DNA of 64,000 nucleotides from Nautilus pompilius. Taxonomy: Eukaryota > Mollusca > Cephalopoda > Nautilida > Nautilidae. The notes below the pieces were generated by a model. The model was not told the DNA's origin. It ran no database searches and worked only from the letters and a program-made list of their open reading frames with translations. Shown one piece after another: positions 12,456-24,941 of this stretch; positions within the stretch are counted from its first letter, which is position 1; every line of letters starts with the position of its first letter. The position numbers and the translations under genes were made by a program. Location of the stretch: the NCBI GenBank assembly GCA_018389105.1, contig JACATO010000149.1, forward strand, positions 50,315-114,314, written 5' to 3'.

Positions 12456-15400
12456 GTCACAAGATTTCGATTTTTCAACGACCGATGATAACAGACTAAT
12501 ACAAAAAATCAACGATTCACGGGTTTCGTCTTCTGGAAATTTCGAACCATTTTCTTGTAGAACTCGATTATTTAACCATTTATATTTGTTCGTATCAGGT
12601 ACAGGGATTAGTGACTCAGCGTCTCGCTCGATTAATTTGCGCTCATCGACTCCTTGTAGCAAGTTCTGTTGAAGCGAGAGTCCATGACATTTGAAACGAG
12701 CTTTTAGAATCCTTTTTGCCTTTTGAATTGCAAACGCGGACGTAGAAGCCAAGATTGACTCTTGGAGTTGTAGTTAGGTCCAGTGTTGAGCCATTTCTCT
12801 GGGTTGGGATAACATTATCTTGAGTGGTGAAAATCCACCTTTCGCTGGCAAATGTATATTTACTCCAACCCCCGACACATGACACTTACACGATATTTTT
12901 ATCTAGTTGACAGTACCTCTTCTGATGACGAAGATTGCGAGAAGAATGCTGAGACGGTAATTGCAGACTGTGGCGTTGACATTGGCGTGGAGCTGATAAA
13001 TAGAACTATAAAGCTGGCAGTAGAAGGAAAACTGAAACATACGATGGTCGCAAATGCAAGTAAGTATTATGAACATTGGGCCATAGACACGTGTGCAGTA
13101 TCGTTACAGCGACGGCGGTATTGTAGTTATGTAATCATTAACTTTTATTGAATCCTTGTTCTGACATTCGAGGTCAAAGGTAAATTCACATCAGTAAAGG
13201 TATTAGCCATGTTGTACAATCCACTCAGCAAGGTACGGTTGGCTGGGGAGGTTAAAGTCAGGAGAAATCTGCACGGGACGGAAAATCTCCACGAGAACAT
13301 TACTTTCATATCTGTTTCAGCTCAGTGTACAATAAACGGGACTTTTGCGGACAGGGACTCGACCCCGGGCTGTCACTCATTGCATTCCAAATATTTATAA
13401 ACTAGCGAGCCGGGTTCTGATCTAACCCGGTCCTCTGGACGGAGGTCACTCGTCTCCTCCCTGTTATATAAACATTAATATTTCCATTATATCTTCTCTA
13501 ATGGCTTCTCATCTCCCGGACAATTGCTGGATGGTCTTTACATCGTCAGCAGAGCAGCAGCATCTCAGACCGGATCAGATTAAACTACCACTAATATCAT
13601 CGTTAGCTTCCTTGCTATATATCCGCATCATATTTCCTGAATCAGACAGGAAAACTCCAATGTATTTGTATCTTTTCTTATTTGCAGAAATATTACTAAA
13701 GCATCCGATTGTTTGGTTGACTACGCCGACCGGTGCGAGAATTATAAAAAGTTGGTAGAATTGCGTGGTTTCAGCACCAGATTCTCTAAATCTGCCAACC
13801 TCGGTCTTTGCAAATCTATTTCTGGTAAGTAAACTACAAGAGCATTTAGCACGAGATCAGCTTAGAAAGCTGATATAAGGGGGCCGTCTTTTAATTTAGA
13901 TAAACGCGGACTCTGGTTTTCACCAGTTTCTTCTTAATGCTGCGATTGTTAGAAAGAAATTAAATAGACGTTCTCTCACCAAATCTACGAATCCGGCTTC
14001 AAGAGAATCGCAAAATAGTGAAGTACGAATTTCAGGAAAACGTGTATCACAGCTGACATGATGGGTAGACCACACCGACAGCCACTCAGAGGTGTCCTCG
14101 CCTCGGCGAATATGCCCTCCACGTTTATCAGTCCTTGTAATCTCGTGGATGTGCAGGAGTTTAGATTATTTGGTATATTCCAAGTTGCTTGGTGTAAGGC
14201 TCCCAGTTGCGTCAATTGCACATTAAAGGGAAATACAAAGTTTACCTTTCTGTCAGCGTTTTGAGTTTGGATGTAGAGAAAATCGTATTGAATCCACTTG
14301 TATCAATGGATCTCCCAAACTCAGCAGAGTCTGGTCAGCCAAACGGTTGATTTCCATGGATGATCAACTAAGAAAAATTTCAAAACGTAACTTAGCGAGG
14401 TTTTCTGTAATTTGGATTCTTCAGAAGTGAATCAAAGTGTACACGTGGAGATGACTTACCTCTGGTATTGATTCCTTTAGCATTAGCGAACATCTTCGAT
14501 ATGGACGATCCATAATAGATGAACACGATTATTTCATTTGTCGGAGAAGGATGCGCCGACAGGTGTAGTTAGGGAAGCCAGACGGACGGAAGTCTCAATT
14601 TTCTCGTGCAGCAATAAACAGTCACTTTCTGGAGGGCCACCGACAAGATTTCTTCTACATTTTATACATTTAAATTCGAACACTGATTGTTCAGCGTCAG
14701 TGCCTAGCGATAGTTTATCCTTGTTTAATACACAACGGGGAACTAACCATAAAGGGATCTCTCCTTTTATAAAAGCTTCCATAGATATCGCATCATACCT
14801 GATCGACCGCCCCCGGTATATAGTCTCTTCTCTTTTCCAGATATTGTGAAAGAAACCAGCTGCCTAAAGAAGAACACTACTCGAGTAGGTGTTTCTGGGT
14901 GTTTTCGAAATTATACCGATATCTCTTCAAGTTACCGGAAGGGAGGTATCAGCAAAGTACCTGAACGGGGTTACGATGCCGTGTGCAGGTTAGTAAGGAA
15001 AGAGTTAATCGTTTTTGTTTTAGCTGAAAAGGAATCTCGTTGTCAGTTTGTCAGGTGCAGGGAAAATTCGTCACCCATGGTGTCATTCAACCAGCTGTTT
15101 GTTTTCATTAAAAGGTAAACGATCGCTCAGATTACAGGAAATAAAATCGCCTGTTTGTAGGTTATGATCCAGAAGTTCGGTAAGTTTACTTATGAAAGCT
15201 CTCACATCTCGTTCTGTTTGGAATCGTTGGAGACGTGAAGCTTTTAAAGGAAACAATGCAACGGTAATCTGAGCGATCGGGGGAGACAGATTTTTATACA
15301 AAAGAAGGCAATGATATGCTGATTAGTCCGAGTAAGAAGTAGTGTAGGGCGGACAAATTACAGGTCGGGCCTAGACTGGTGCCTTATTTGACGCCAAGGG

Positions 15401-15974
15401 ACGGTACTCTTGTGTTCTATTTAGCTGTGGTATGAATACTACTTCTAATACTGGAGATAGTTCGGTTTGAGGAGCTGATAGATAAACGGGAGATGTTGTC
15501 AAGGTCAATAGATATCCAGTTATTTCGGTCTGATCAGCCAACAGACTGCCTATTTTACGTCAACTCAATCAGGTTTACTTTTAAAGCTGTAAAGGTACCA
15601 CACATTTCGTTCAGCTGCTATTTATAAACTTAACATCCTGTTTCTCTTTTTAAAGTGAAAATAGCTGCACATTTAGTTAACCAATGAAAATGTCTGTTGC
15701 AGAAGCCTTTCGACCAGCGTTGATTGTGGGGCGGCGGAATTGGTAGAGTGCGGCAATTTGGGTCAGATCTTCAAAGACTTCATAACTTCGTCCATGTCGC
15801 AAAGATGCTACAAGATTTCAGGCTACAAGTCACCGACTCGTGGATCAGCTTCCGGCCAAACGTCAGCTCAGGCCACTCTGTTGGCTATTGCCATTGGTTA
15901 CCTTCTGTTCTGACCACTCTTACTACTTCTATTTAATTCCGTAAATCTTAGCTCCCCTGACAACTTCTGTGCTG

Positions 15975-15980
15975 AATAAA
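15975..15980 (+). terminator. Poly(A) signal candidate of F1-U1
   Basis: AATAAA about 60 bp after the stop codon. In U2 and U3 the same site reads AAGAAA, so those copies would have to use a later AATAAA (47691 in U2). Confidence 0.35.
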
Positions 15981-16642
15981 TACCTTCCCTCCAAATGGAT
16001 TCTTACTCTTTTTATTGCTTTCATTCTGAAAAGTTTAATTTTCATTAAAAATTAAATATCTACTTTGCATTTTCCCATCATTTTCCGTTTATTAACAGGT
16101 TTTATCTCATTACTTCCCTTCTAACCTGTCAGTTAATTCCTGTTTGGAAGGCTTCTCCTAAAACTGATCTTCCTTCAGATCATTTTGAATAAAGAATTTT
16201 TACTAAAAACCATCAAATTTTCGTTTCTCTCCGATGTGAGATCAACAGAATGAAACCTGAACAGATGATCGGTCAGACTGGGCCAAAGTCTTCATTTTCT
16301 CATCTGATACAAGCAAAATAATTTAATTCCGATTTCTTTTCAACGTTGGATTAGTACAATTTGGTTTGCACTCCTTAATTCCTTTTCTTAAAATTATTAA
16401 CCCGCCGCCAGCCAGGTACCGATGTCTAAACATGGACACAAGTCTGGTAAGATGGCAACCTGCCGCGCTTATCCAATCAGAAAGCGACACACATCCCGGT
16501 CCGTGAAGGGTTCGCCACTTCCTGGTTTGGCAGAAAGACTGTAAATGGATCTCTTACTTTTTCAAATATCGGATAAAACACGTGACTACCTGGTGATGAA
16601 GGAAAAGAAGCCATACCACACAGGTGAGTCAAACGGAGTCGG
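15981..16642. other. 3' flank of F1-U1, no gene seen
   Basis: AT-rich non-coding sequence repeated after U2 and U3. It contains a second AATAAA at 16188. Confidence 0.55.
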
Positions 16643-16715
16643 TGCCGATCCGGATTGGAACCCTGAACTTCAATCTAACAGTTCTGTACCCCGACCGTGG
16701 CACCGATCTGCTATT
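16643..16715 (-). mobile_element. tRNA-derived SINE fragment, U1
   Basis: On the minus strand a tRNA-like block ends in a B-box-like sequence, with an A-box-like segment (TGCCACGGTCGGGG) upstream. The U2 copy has the better B box (GGGGTTCGAATCCGG); here it is mutated. No complete tRNA fold or poly(A) tail is evident, so a SINE remnant is more likely than a tRNA gene. Confidence 0.4.
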
Positions 16716-17515
16716 AACCCTTTAAGAAATATTAGATTTTCATATCTCCCTTCGGTTTTTATCGACTGTAATAAATTCTAATGTCGTCGACTTTAATTAA
16801 CAAGAGCAGATTGGATCGCTATTTTCACGTCTCACATCTTCTTCCTCCCATGTAAATAAATTCCTGTCCGTCCTGGCGTCGCCTTGTAGAAACTTGTTCC
16901 CTATTCGAATGTTCACGGGCGCCACCTGCCAGGACATTCGTCAGGCATGCGCAAGACAGGGTACTGTCGTCAAGGCTTCACGACCTCCCATCATCGCGGC
17001 GTCTTCCGTAACCGGCAACAGTGGAGAATATTGCCGATAGATTTAACAATTTGTGCTTAGTAAAGTTAAATATGAAATTATAAATGGTAATATTGCTACA
17101 GCTGGACCTCGCTGAAATGTAGGCTTTCATCCGGCGAACAGATCTTACTGCCAGCGAAGATGGGCCGCCTCCAAACAACGTGGAACCGAGCACTGGAACA
17201 GATCTGAAAGAGAATCTATGGCACGGCATACTACCATCCATGACATCGAAAACGAAGCTCGATTTTCTTCATCTGTTGATGTAGGATATCGACGGCGTGA
17301 TTCCTCCCCCACCTCAGGGTCTTTACATTCCAGCTACTGACACAAGTATCTCGCCTCGCTGAGGTAAAGGAAGGAAAGCACCTGTTAGCGATAACCTTCG
17401 CACTTCGCTGTAGCTTTACATCTGGTAAGATTTGATTAACGTGAAGCGCTCCGTGACAGTCGAGAATGACAGATTCCTATCAAAACTGCTGACAAACAGA
17501 TGTAGCAGGAATGGA
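16716..17515. other. F1-to-array interval, no gene supported
   Basis: Repeated at about 48218-49020 before array d. Around 17140-17230 the plus strand reads MGRLQTTWNRALEQDL, faintly like the end of some non-LTR retrotransposon proteins; this is too weak to call. Open frames on the minus strand here have no start or family support. Confidence 0.45.
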
Positions 17516-17529
17516 GGCCGACCCGTCAC

Positions 17530-17790
17530 TCTCGGCTGTCAGCCTGTCGTCCGTGTACACCTCTCTCTCTCTCGGGTAGACAACTCGGCTGCCAGTCTGT
17601 GGTCCGTGTACACCTGTCTCTCTCTCGGGGAGACAGCTCGGCTGTCAGCCTGTCGTCCGTGTACACCTCTCTCTCTCTCTCTCTCGGGTAGACAACTCGG
17701 CTGCCAGTCTGTCGTCCGTGTACACCTGTCTCTCTCTCTCGGGGAGACAGCTTGGCTGTCAGCCTGTCGTCCGTGTACACCTCTCCCTGT
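17530..17790 (+). repeat. Short orphan 51-bp array (array b), about 5 units
   Basis: Same unit as array a, but with CT-dinucleotide expansions (CTCTCTCTCTC) that change unit length and frame. It ends where the unique spacer begins, so the F2-type 3' flank that follows array d in U2 is missing here. Confidence 0.88.
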
Positions 17791-17948
17791 CTGGTTACGC
17801 TTCCTCACTCTGTGCTAACAAAGAGATAAAATAGACAGAAAGTCAGACTTTACACCTTTACTTGGCTGAACTATTTCTGTCTAATATTTTGAGTATCTCA
17901 TTTATTTTATAACGTTCATCTACCCATTTTACTTTGATGCACACAAAG

Positions 17949-18945
17949 AGACAACGAGGACTTCACACAGGCGGTGCTCGCTGAACATCCCAGCTCAACA
18001 CCGGAGCAGGAAGCTGATGGAATAGTAACGCTGTTCCAGGCCATCAAGAGTCGAGCCGGTGATATAATGACATCCTCCGCCTGGCCTCCATTGATGGACA
18101 GTTTGTTGTCTGCCTGGGTCACCCTGACCGCTGCTTGCTGGCTAGCTCTTGAGACCAGAAAAGGTGGCAGAAAGCTTATCTATATAGTCTGCGCCTTTGT
18201 TACTGACAGAGAGATAGACGGAAAAGTTATTGGAGATGTGAAAAGCTGAAAGGCTGCAGCGGGAGGTTGAAGTCAGTCCTCCAGGGTTCTCCATCCGAAC
18301 ACACGTCCATCTGCTACAGCACGTGTACATGAAACGAAGCAATGAGCTGGACAATCTGAGCATCGTACACAATGTACAGTAAAATTCCCCCTGAGCGCAG
18401 TCGGCTCGTTCGCCTATAAAAAGGAAACATTGGCACGAATGATTAGATGGAAAAGGACAGCCCCTTATAATGACGATATAAGCAAAGACCTAAAACCTCA
18501 GGCCGGAGTGAAGCCATTTTTGACATTTGAAAATGAGCACGTGGTCCTGCTGACAACATCCAAGAATCTAGTCCTCTCGTCCGCCAAACCAGACACCGGT
18601 GTTGTGATGGTATATTCGACAGCGCACCTTTAGGAACCCAACTGTATACTATCCATGTTATTATTTACTGAACCAACATGCTTCTTCTAGTATACCGTGT
18701 AGCGGAGAACGAAAACGAAGACACACACAACGTCATATTCAGTTACACGAAGAACGTTAGTAACATGAACCCTGCGTCAATTACAAATGACTTTGAACAA
18801 TCGCTACTGAACAGGATCGGGAAGCTTTCCCCACTCCGCTCGACGTGTGTGGCGCTATACGCAGTCTTTTGGACTGAGAGCCTGGTATATGGAACCAGAA
18901 AATGCTCCATGGATAGCAACTATACAGGCACTCGCATTTAATGAA
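17949..18945 (+). CDS. Exon cluster of an unidentified gene, partial
   Basis: Four consecutive segments have long in-frame reading and plausible short introns. X1 (about 17951-18163) ends at a GT; X2 (18246-18379) can be joined to it in phase 1 over an 82-bp intron. X3 (about 18391-18598) can be joined to X4 (18691 onward) in phase 1 over a 92-bp intron. The join X2 to X3 does not work cleanly in frame. Predicted text includes AIKSRAGDIMTSSAWPPLMD, FENEHVVLLTTSKNLVLSS and NMNPASITNDFEQSLLNRIG. I do not recognise the family. It lies only in the unique spacer, between the end of U1 and the inverted arm, so it is not part of the F1/F2 repeat and may be a stranded piece of a neighbouring gene. 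Confidence 0.35.
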
Positions 18946-20505
18946 GACATTGACACGTTTCATGCACCGATGGCCTCTCAGTAACAATACAGATGAAAGA
19001 ATAGCAGACGTTTTGGCCAATTATGAGAGCACTTGGCTCCCTATTGTTACTCGAGGGAGACGAAGGTGACCCAGGTTTTCTGATTGAATGCATGGAATTG
19101 TGTTTACACTACAGGCTGTTATGGCCGGGTGGTAACGTAAAATATAGAAAATTTTAAAATATATTTATCCTTTAAACCATTTGTTTAGGTTCAAGTGTGA
19201 ATAGACGGTACAATTAACTCAACTTTTCCCCTTTCCTGTTTCGAAAATCCACCGTTTGCACGCTGAACTTCCATCTTCATTTGCTAAAGTAATACAACAT
19301 AATAGTTCTCTCTCTCTCTCTCCATCTCTCTCTCTCTCTCTCTCCTTTTTCTCCCCACGCGCGTGCCATTTCATTAATTTTAAAACGCAACAAAGATGGT
19401 TTTCAACCATGGTTTAACCGAAATGTACCAGAAGGAGAACCTTGGCATCTGAAGAGAAAGTCTGGGCAGATTTAGATATCCGACTCATGCTTCTCTGTTT
19501 TGCTCATAACCATCCGTCCAAAATGTCAAATGGGTTGAAATATTCACGATCTACTAACTCTGAAGAATTGGACTCTTAATTATTGTGAATGCTCACATCT
19601 TTAAAACTCACTGCTGGATCAGACAAAACGATCTTCCCGCTCATGTGAAGAACTTCGCTGTTATTCCCATCAGAAAAATAGTGCTCTAATTTGTCCATAA
19701 TAAACGACCAAGACCGGCGCGCGGCGGTCTTTTCTCGGTTACAGTCCCGTCTCTGTGTGGACGGCTATTGTCAGTATCCGTAAAGACCAAACTATTTTAC
19801 AAGACCCCAGAGGGCAGCACCTTCAGAGGCGAGGGGCTAGAGATCTGCGTACAAAACAGAACAACTTCAGTGTGGTTTATTGTGATGAGCCGAACGTATT
19901 TGAGGAATTGGACATCGCACAAGTTGGAAAGAAATATAGCTCTTTAAAAGGCATCCACTCGGCTAATGTTGTCAACAAAAGTTTATTCAAATGGAAACAT
20001 AGGTTTGCAATTATTTTATTTTTTAATTCTCATATTCTATTCTATTTTAATGCAACTATGTAGGTTGTATCCTAAAGAAACATTTATTTTATTTTGAATC
20101 GGACCTGCAAGAGTTAAAGATACATGTGTGTCTTCTTTATATTTATATAAATTTAGACGTCTTACTAGTTTTTCCTGACCATAAAAGCCAGCAGGGTTTT
20201 AAATAACTAAGCAGTGTAATGTTAGCAAGATTTCAAGATAAGTTACAGACGACTGGATCAATTTGACAAAGGGAGACAAACTTGGTCTTGCCACCGAGAA
20301 AAGTATCACTTGTTAGAAATTTTTAATGAATGAATTAAAATTTTAAAAAGTAAACCATTAAATACGTTATCGAATAGATAATGAAGAAGTTTACGTAGGT
20401 AATTTAACAAAGCATTAAAGACTTTTAACAATGCGGATCATTATTGCGGTGGTGGCCTTCAGTAAGATCTGTGCGTGATCAGAGATCTGGACCTTCATTA
20501 CTTGT
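18946..20505. other. Unique spacer, no firm gene
   Basis: Contains a (TC)n tract at 19305-19345 and one open stretch at 19755-20063 without an ATG start or recognisable motif. Otherwise AT-rich and unremarkable. Confidence 0.5.
19305..19345 (+). repeat. (TC)n microsatellite
   Basis: About 40 bp of TC repeat with one CAT interruption. Confidence 0.85.
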
Positions 20506-21203
20506 TCAAGTAGGTATTACGTAACCAAACTTTGATTGATGGTACGAGGTCTCTGGTAAGGTGTTCAAGTACTGTATTACCTAACCAAACTTTGATTGTA
20601 TTACGTAACCACACTTTGATTCATGGTATGAGGTCTCTGGTAAGGTGTTCAAGTACATTATTACGTAACCAAACTTTGATTGTATTACGTAACCACACTT
20701 TGATTGATGGTATGAGGTCTCTGGTAAGGTGTTCAAGTACTGTATTACGTAACCACACTTTGATTGATGGTATGAGGTCTCTGGTAAGGTGTTCAAGTAC
20801 TGTATTACGTAACCACACTTCGATTGATGGTATGAGGTCTCTGGTAAGGTGTTAAAATACTGTATTACGTAACCAAACTTTGATTGATGGTATGAGGTCT
20901 CTGGTAAGGTGTTCAAGTACTGTATTACGTAACCACACTTTGATTGATGTTATGAGGTCTCTGGTAAGGTGTTACAAGACTGTATTACGTAACCAAACTT
21001 TGATTGATGGTATGGGTCTCTGGTCAGGTGTTAAAATACTGTATTACGTAACCACACTTTGATTGATGTTATGAGGTCTCTGGTAAGGTGTTCAAGTACT
21101 GTATTACGTAACCACACTTTGATTGATGTTATGAGGTCTCTGGTAAGGTGTTCAAGTACTGTATTACGTAACCAAACTTTGATTGATGGTATGATGTCTC
21201 TGA
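20506..21203 (+). repeat. 60-bp minisatellite, about 11 units
   Basis: The 60-bp unit contains ATTACGTAACCACACTTTGA and GAGGTCTCTGGTAAGGTG; the GTCTCTG block recurs eleven times from about 20551 to 21196. Two early units include an extra partial copy of the ATTACGTAACC half. Because 60 is a multiple of three, long open frames run through it on both strands (for example 20581-20916 on minus); these are by-products, not genes. Confidence 0.95.
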
Positions 21204-23161
21204 AGGGACTGCGGTTCACAAGACCATGTAATCACCCAACAAAACTTCAGCATAACGAGTTGGTTAACATGCTTGTCAATTCAAAATTGTGTTGAAGAAA
21301 TCAAATGATCTCTTTTGCTTTAATTCATTTTCAGACGTGTATCTGGGACATTATTAAAAGCGAACTGCTATTTGGCAGCCAAATTATCACCAGGAATGTT
21401 ATGTTTGATGTCACAAACACTGTGGAAGAGTCGAAAAAACGATCAGATGCACCATAGAGTTTGTCCAAAATTCGCTAACCAAGTTCGAGACTAAAAAAAG
21501 CTGTGTGTCCTGCTGCTATTTGCTGTGTTATCAACAAGGATACCATAATAGGGCTGCTCTGACCTTGGAGCAAGCTCCATAACTCATCAGCTCAAATATC
21601 TCATTTTGTATCCACGGTGAAAGCCAATTGGAATTTTGCTTCATCCATTGCCGATAAATTGGTGTAGACTTCCAGAGGTTTCAGTCTGACCAAATACTAC
21701 AAAGTACTGCTGAGCTTCCACAGAGTGATGAATACTTTTATTAACATCTTTAAAAAAACCCAAACTTTTTCTTAACTGCTCAGGGCCGAGTTACTCAAGC
21801 GAATCTTAGTTGTCCATCAAAGATGCGAATCAGTAAAGTAAACCTCGACGAATTATACGTGTTTTTTTCTTTAATTGTTGATGCCGTCCTTTGCGTGAAT
21901 GTTTCTTCTGATCTACTGCCAGCCGGTATTGAATTCTTTAATATTTGTCTACACCCATGACGGAGTAAAATCACGACTTTTGCCGTAATTAAATCGTGCA
22001 CAGTTAGTAAACCAGGTGTCCACGAAGTTGTCATTTGTTTTCATCCTTGAGGGAAAAATGTCACGTAACTCACAATTGCTCTGGTTTTCAAAGAGATTCT
22101 GGTGGACAAAGCCACGCAACAGGAAGCTCACCTGGTCGTAATACCACGCGATACTACTCCCCTACAGAAAAAGGCTATTTTTGTTTGCATCAAGATAAAA
22201 AGAGGTGTGGAGAACGGATTAGCCATCGAGTGTCTCCCTGACACAACGGTATGCAGGCATAATGATAAATATAAGTGTATTCAACTAGAGAGAGAGAAAG
22301 TAAAACAGATTCGAAAAAGTGATATATTTCAGTCCCGAACTTAATTAAGATGATGCTTATCGTTAAATTACTTATTAATACGTATATTATATATTAAAAT
22401 ATCTTATTTGTTACATTGAAGGTTTTGAACAAATTTAAAGTAACGAAAACAGGAGTTTGCTACTGTATAATCTATACACAATAACAACATATACCGTATA
22501 CTTCATAGAGTGTTTGGCATATTAGGGTCCACGGTTAGCAATACCCTTATCGTCTACACCCGGGTCGAGATTTAGAAATTTGCTTTCCAGAATTTTTATA
22601 AAATATTTATAAGACAATTATACACGGAATAAAATTATCATCAATATAATTTCATTTAATTAAAATGGAAAATATTAATGCAATTTTTTAAATTCTAATC
22701 TAGTAATACAAACAATAATGGCAGGGGAATATCATACCTTGAGATATTTTATATAAATACGTTGGTAGGTAGTTTAAGGAGACTCCATAGTTTAGTTTGA
22801 ACTGTTGGAGTTGTTCCATGACCGGTATCGCGCTGCCACCTGTGAAGTGACAGTGACACTACGACTATAGACAACTCTGTATTTTGTGTGAATAAAATTA
22901 CAGGTTTGTCCAAATAGTGAGTGTTTTCATGAAATTAGTTAGGGCTCATTACTTTCGGTACATCAGTCATGTGTGTGTGTGCACATAATTGTTTGATTTT
23001 ATAATTGACTTGCATTATTTTCTTAATCATTTTATCCCAGATTTCTTGCCCATGTGATTAAAGACTTGAAAGCATTTTCGCGTTCTTAGTTGACTTCTCA
23101 AACCGGGATACCAATAGACGATCAGCCGAGAGGCAGGTTACCACCGACAGGTGTGTCGTTC
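21204..23161. other. Rest of the unique spacer
   Basis: Mostly AT-rich non-coding DNA. Two exon-like stretches stand out: 21335-21500 (after a TTTTCAG acceptor, about 50 codons open) and 22090-22250 (open, reading TTPLQKKAIFVCIKIKRGVE and ending at ACG|GTATGC). They may belong with the cluster at 17949-18945, but no family was recognised and the joins are not shown. Confidence 0.3.
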
Positions 23162-24244
23162 TAATTACTTTTAGGTTAGTGACGTCACTCGGTTTCCTAG
23201 ACAATTTGTGGAAGGATATTTCCTCCGGATTAATAAACCCCCTGCCCCAGTTAATGTACAGGGGGGTCTGTATAAAGCTCTTATGTATATATATGTCCTG
23301 ACCCTTTATACATGATGCAGTACACCTTGCACCCTCTACATCTATGTTACGGTCTTTTTGAAGAAGTTGGGTGACCGGATTTCCGGCTCAACCCAGAGGA
23401 AAGCTACCGGCGATGCTGCCATTAACAAAACACTATCACCGTCGACAGCTCTGGTTACAACGACCGAACAAACAACACTTCGTTACGACTCGAGCAGCGC
23501 CCCCTGCCGACCTAATTTACGAGTCCTGTTTGTAAATCGTGTGCTACCCCATTAGTTGTTAAAGCTGGACAGCTTCCGGTTTCGGTTTTTTCTCATTTGA
23601 GGACAAAAGAAAAAAAACGGTCTGCGTCACAATATTTTTGTGTAGCATTGTTATGCAAATCTGACAGGTTTTCCATCGACGTCTCTGAACCAGTAGAGCA
23701 ACAACTCCCTCTCGCCTTCCCCTCCCTAACCAAGCAATAGCACTAAAAAAGGCCTTGACCTGTATTTATCCTTTCTTGCAAAACCTCTTCCAGAGCAGAC
23801 CGACCTGCTATCCTAGATAACTATGTATGTTTTGCTGACGAGGCCGACCTGCTTTCCCAGATGATGTCACAAAATGAGGAGACACCAATTTGTTTTTCTT
23901 CTTCTCTCAAGGTGTTTGACTTAATTCAATAGTTTGTGTAAACTTAGAAATATTTTTTCTGACTCATTCACAATTTTTAAAAATCTAATTCATTATCCGA
24001 CCTTAGTCTGCTCCCTTTGTTATTGTGCTATCCCCTCAGATCTTTCAATAATAAGATAAAACAGCAATTTTATTCAGAACAAATCGTCAACATCTCTGGT
24101 CTTGTCCAAATCTTCCTTTACTTCCTGAATAAGTAGGTATTTGTTTGCTGTAACTTTTGATCTATGAACACTTAAAACTACCAAGTCCACACAAACAATC
24201 GTCTACCATCCTTGACTTTAGCCCCATTTTACTCTTTCTTCTTT

Positions 24245-24600
24245 GCACTAATGCGCACCATCTATCAATGATAATATCAGCAATGGAAGTAGCATCCGGT
24301 TCTCATAGTCTGTGAATCCAAGAAATTCTTCTCGGATGATATTTTCAGTGGTCGTTGTGTTGATGAACGACACATGAAGTGACAATTGCTCCTTTCCAGA
24401 GATGTCGGCTCTTTAATCATAAACTATTAAAGATCCTGTGGAATTGTTTGCCAAAGAAAGTATTTCTTCCTCTCAGACACTGATTAGTTCATTTTCTACA
24501 TGGACCACAGATGTATAGCGAACACTGGCTGGTGCATTTACCAAATGGTTTTGTAGCTTCTCACCTGATTCAATATGAAGATCAAACAGCTTTGAGCATT
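24245..24600 (-). mobile_element. ZMYM1-like hAT relic, inverted copy
   Basis: Minus-strand counterpart of 6590-6990, with the same motifs and also broken by stops. Confidence 0.7.
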
Positions 24601-24631
24601 TCCGGTTTTGCTTCCTTGACCACGCAGAGCC

Positions 24632-24941
24632 ATGCCGTCTGTACAACAAAGAGGGGTCGTAGTGAGTGTTGGCGGCAGTTGTCGGTCAACTCTGCTGGCA
24701 GTTGACACTCAAGGTACGTACACAGTTTGTGCTTTGAGCGGCGACCCAGAGCTTCCGTTCACGGTATTTCTCTTTCAGCTTCGCCATCCAGAATCTTTTC
24801 CGGAGAGTCTGTTTGGATAACGGCAGGGGTGGATTCATTGCACCTGCGACCTCAGGAGCGCTCCAGGTTACCACAGAACCTGAAGTGTGGGCGTCAGTGC
24901 TTAATGGAAGCTGCCGCACGAGGCGTTCACATGGACCTGGG
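24632..24941 (+). CDS. Doubtful spliced ORF in the inverted flank, partial
   Basis: An ATG at 24632 opens MPSVQQRGVVVSVGGSC... to a donor AAG|GTACGT at 24714 (82 nt, phase 1). After a 65-bp intron ending TTTCTCTTTCAG, a second stretch (24779-24941) continues in frame (SPSRIFSGESVWITAGVDSL, later CGRQCLMEAAARGV) to GG|GTAAGG. The second stretch is also open in the same frame in the copy at 51580-51795 (minus). The copies at 6265-6561 (minus), 34513-34752 (minus) and 61018-61299 (plus) are altered by indels. No further exon or family was found, so this may be a fragment of a mobile element or a dead gene. Confidence 0.25.

Larger units (their letters stand above)
8830..15913 (+). pseudogene. 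F1-U1: cysteine-rich GPI-anchored protein gene with a frameshift in exon 2
   Basis: Five exons: 8830-8884 (signal peptide MWWPTSSGVLILLLALSA), 12907-13059, 13688-13824, 14841-14988 and 15703-15913. Exons 1, 3, 4 and 5 are open and the tail reads ATLLAIAIGYLLF before TGA, as in intact U2. Exon 2 is 153 nt instead of 154 as in U3: one base is missing shortly before the donor, which destroys the conserved ETCK end and leads to a stop in exon 3. Everything else, including splice sites, is intact, so either the inactivation is recent or the base is a sequencing error. Intron 1 contains the hAT element 9838-12455. Relative to U2 the exon 4 and 5 codons carry several amino-acid changes. Confidence 0.8.
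3452..17786 (+). repeat. Direct duplication unit U1 (array, flank, F1-U1, array)
   Basis: First of three same-orientation units. It is closely similar to 32610-49640 and 49750-59604: the same ORF fragments, F1 exons, SINE fragment and end array recur in the same order. It contains the ZMYM1-like hAT element in F1 intron 1 but lacks the ZBED-type element found in U2. Confidence 0.88.

Noticed and set aside
13501..13758. ORF starting MASHLPDNC over F1-U1 exon 3
   Set aside because: It reads the exon in the wrong frame; the spliced F1 frame with conserved cysteines is clearly the right one.
16643..16715. Functional tRNA gene on the minus strand
   Set aside because: B box is mutated in U1 and no full cloverleaf was found in any copy; SINE remnant preferred.
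20506..21203. Possible CRISPR array
   Set aside because: Units are contiguous with no unique spacers; animal minisatellite.
20532..21295. ORFs across the 60-bp repeat
   Set aside because: Same effect: unit length divisible by three.
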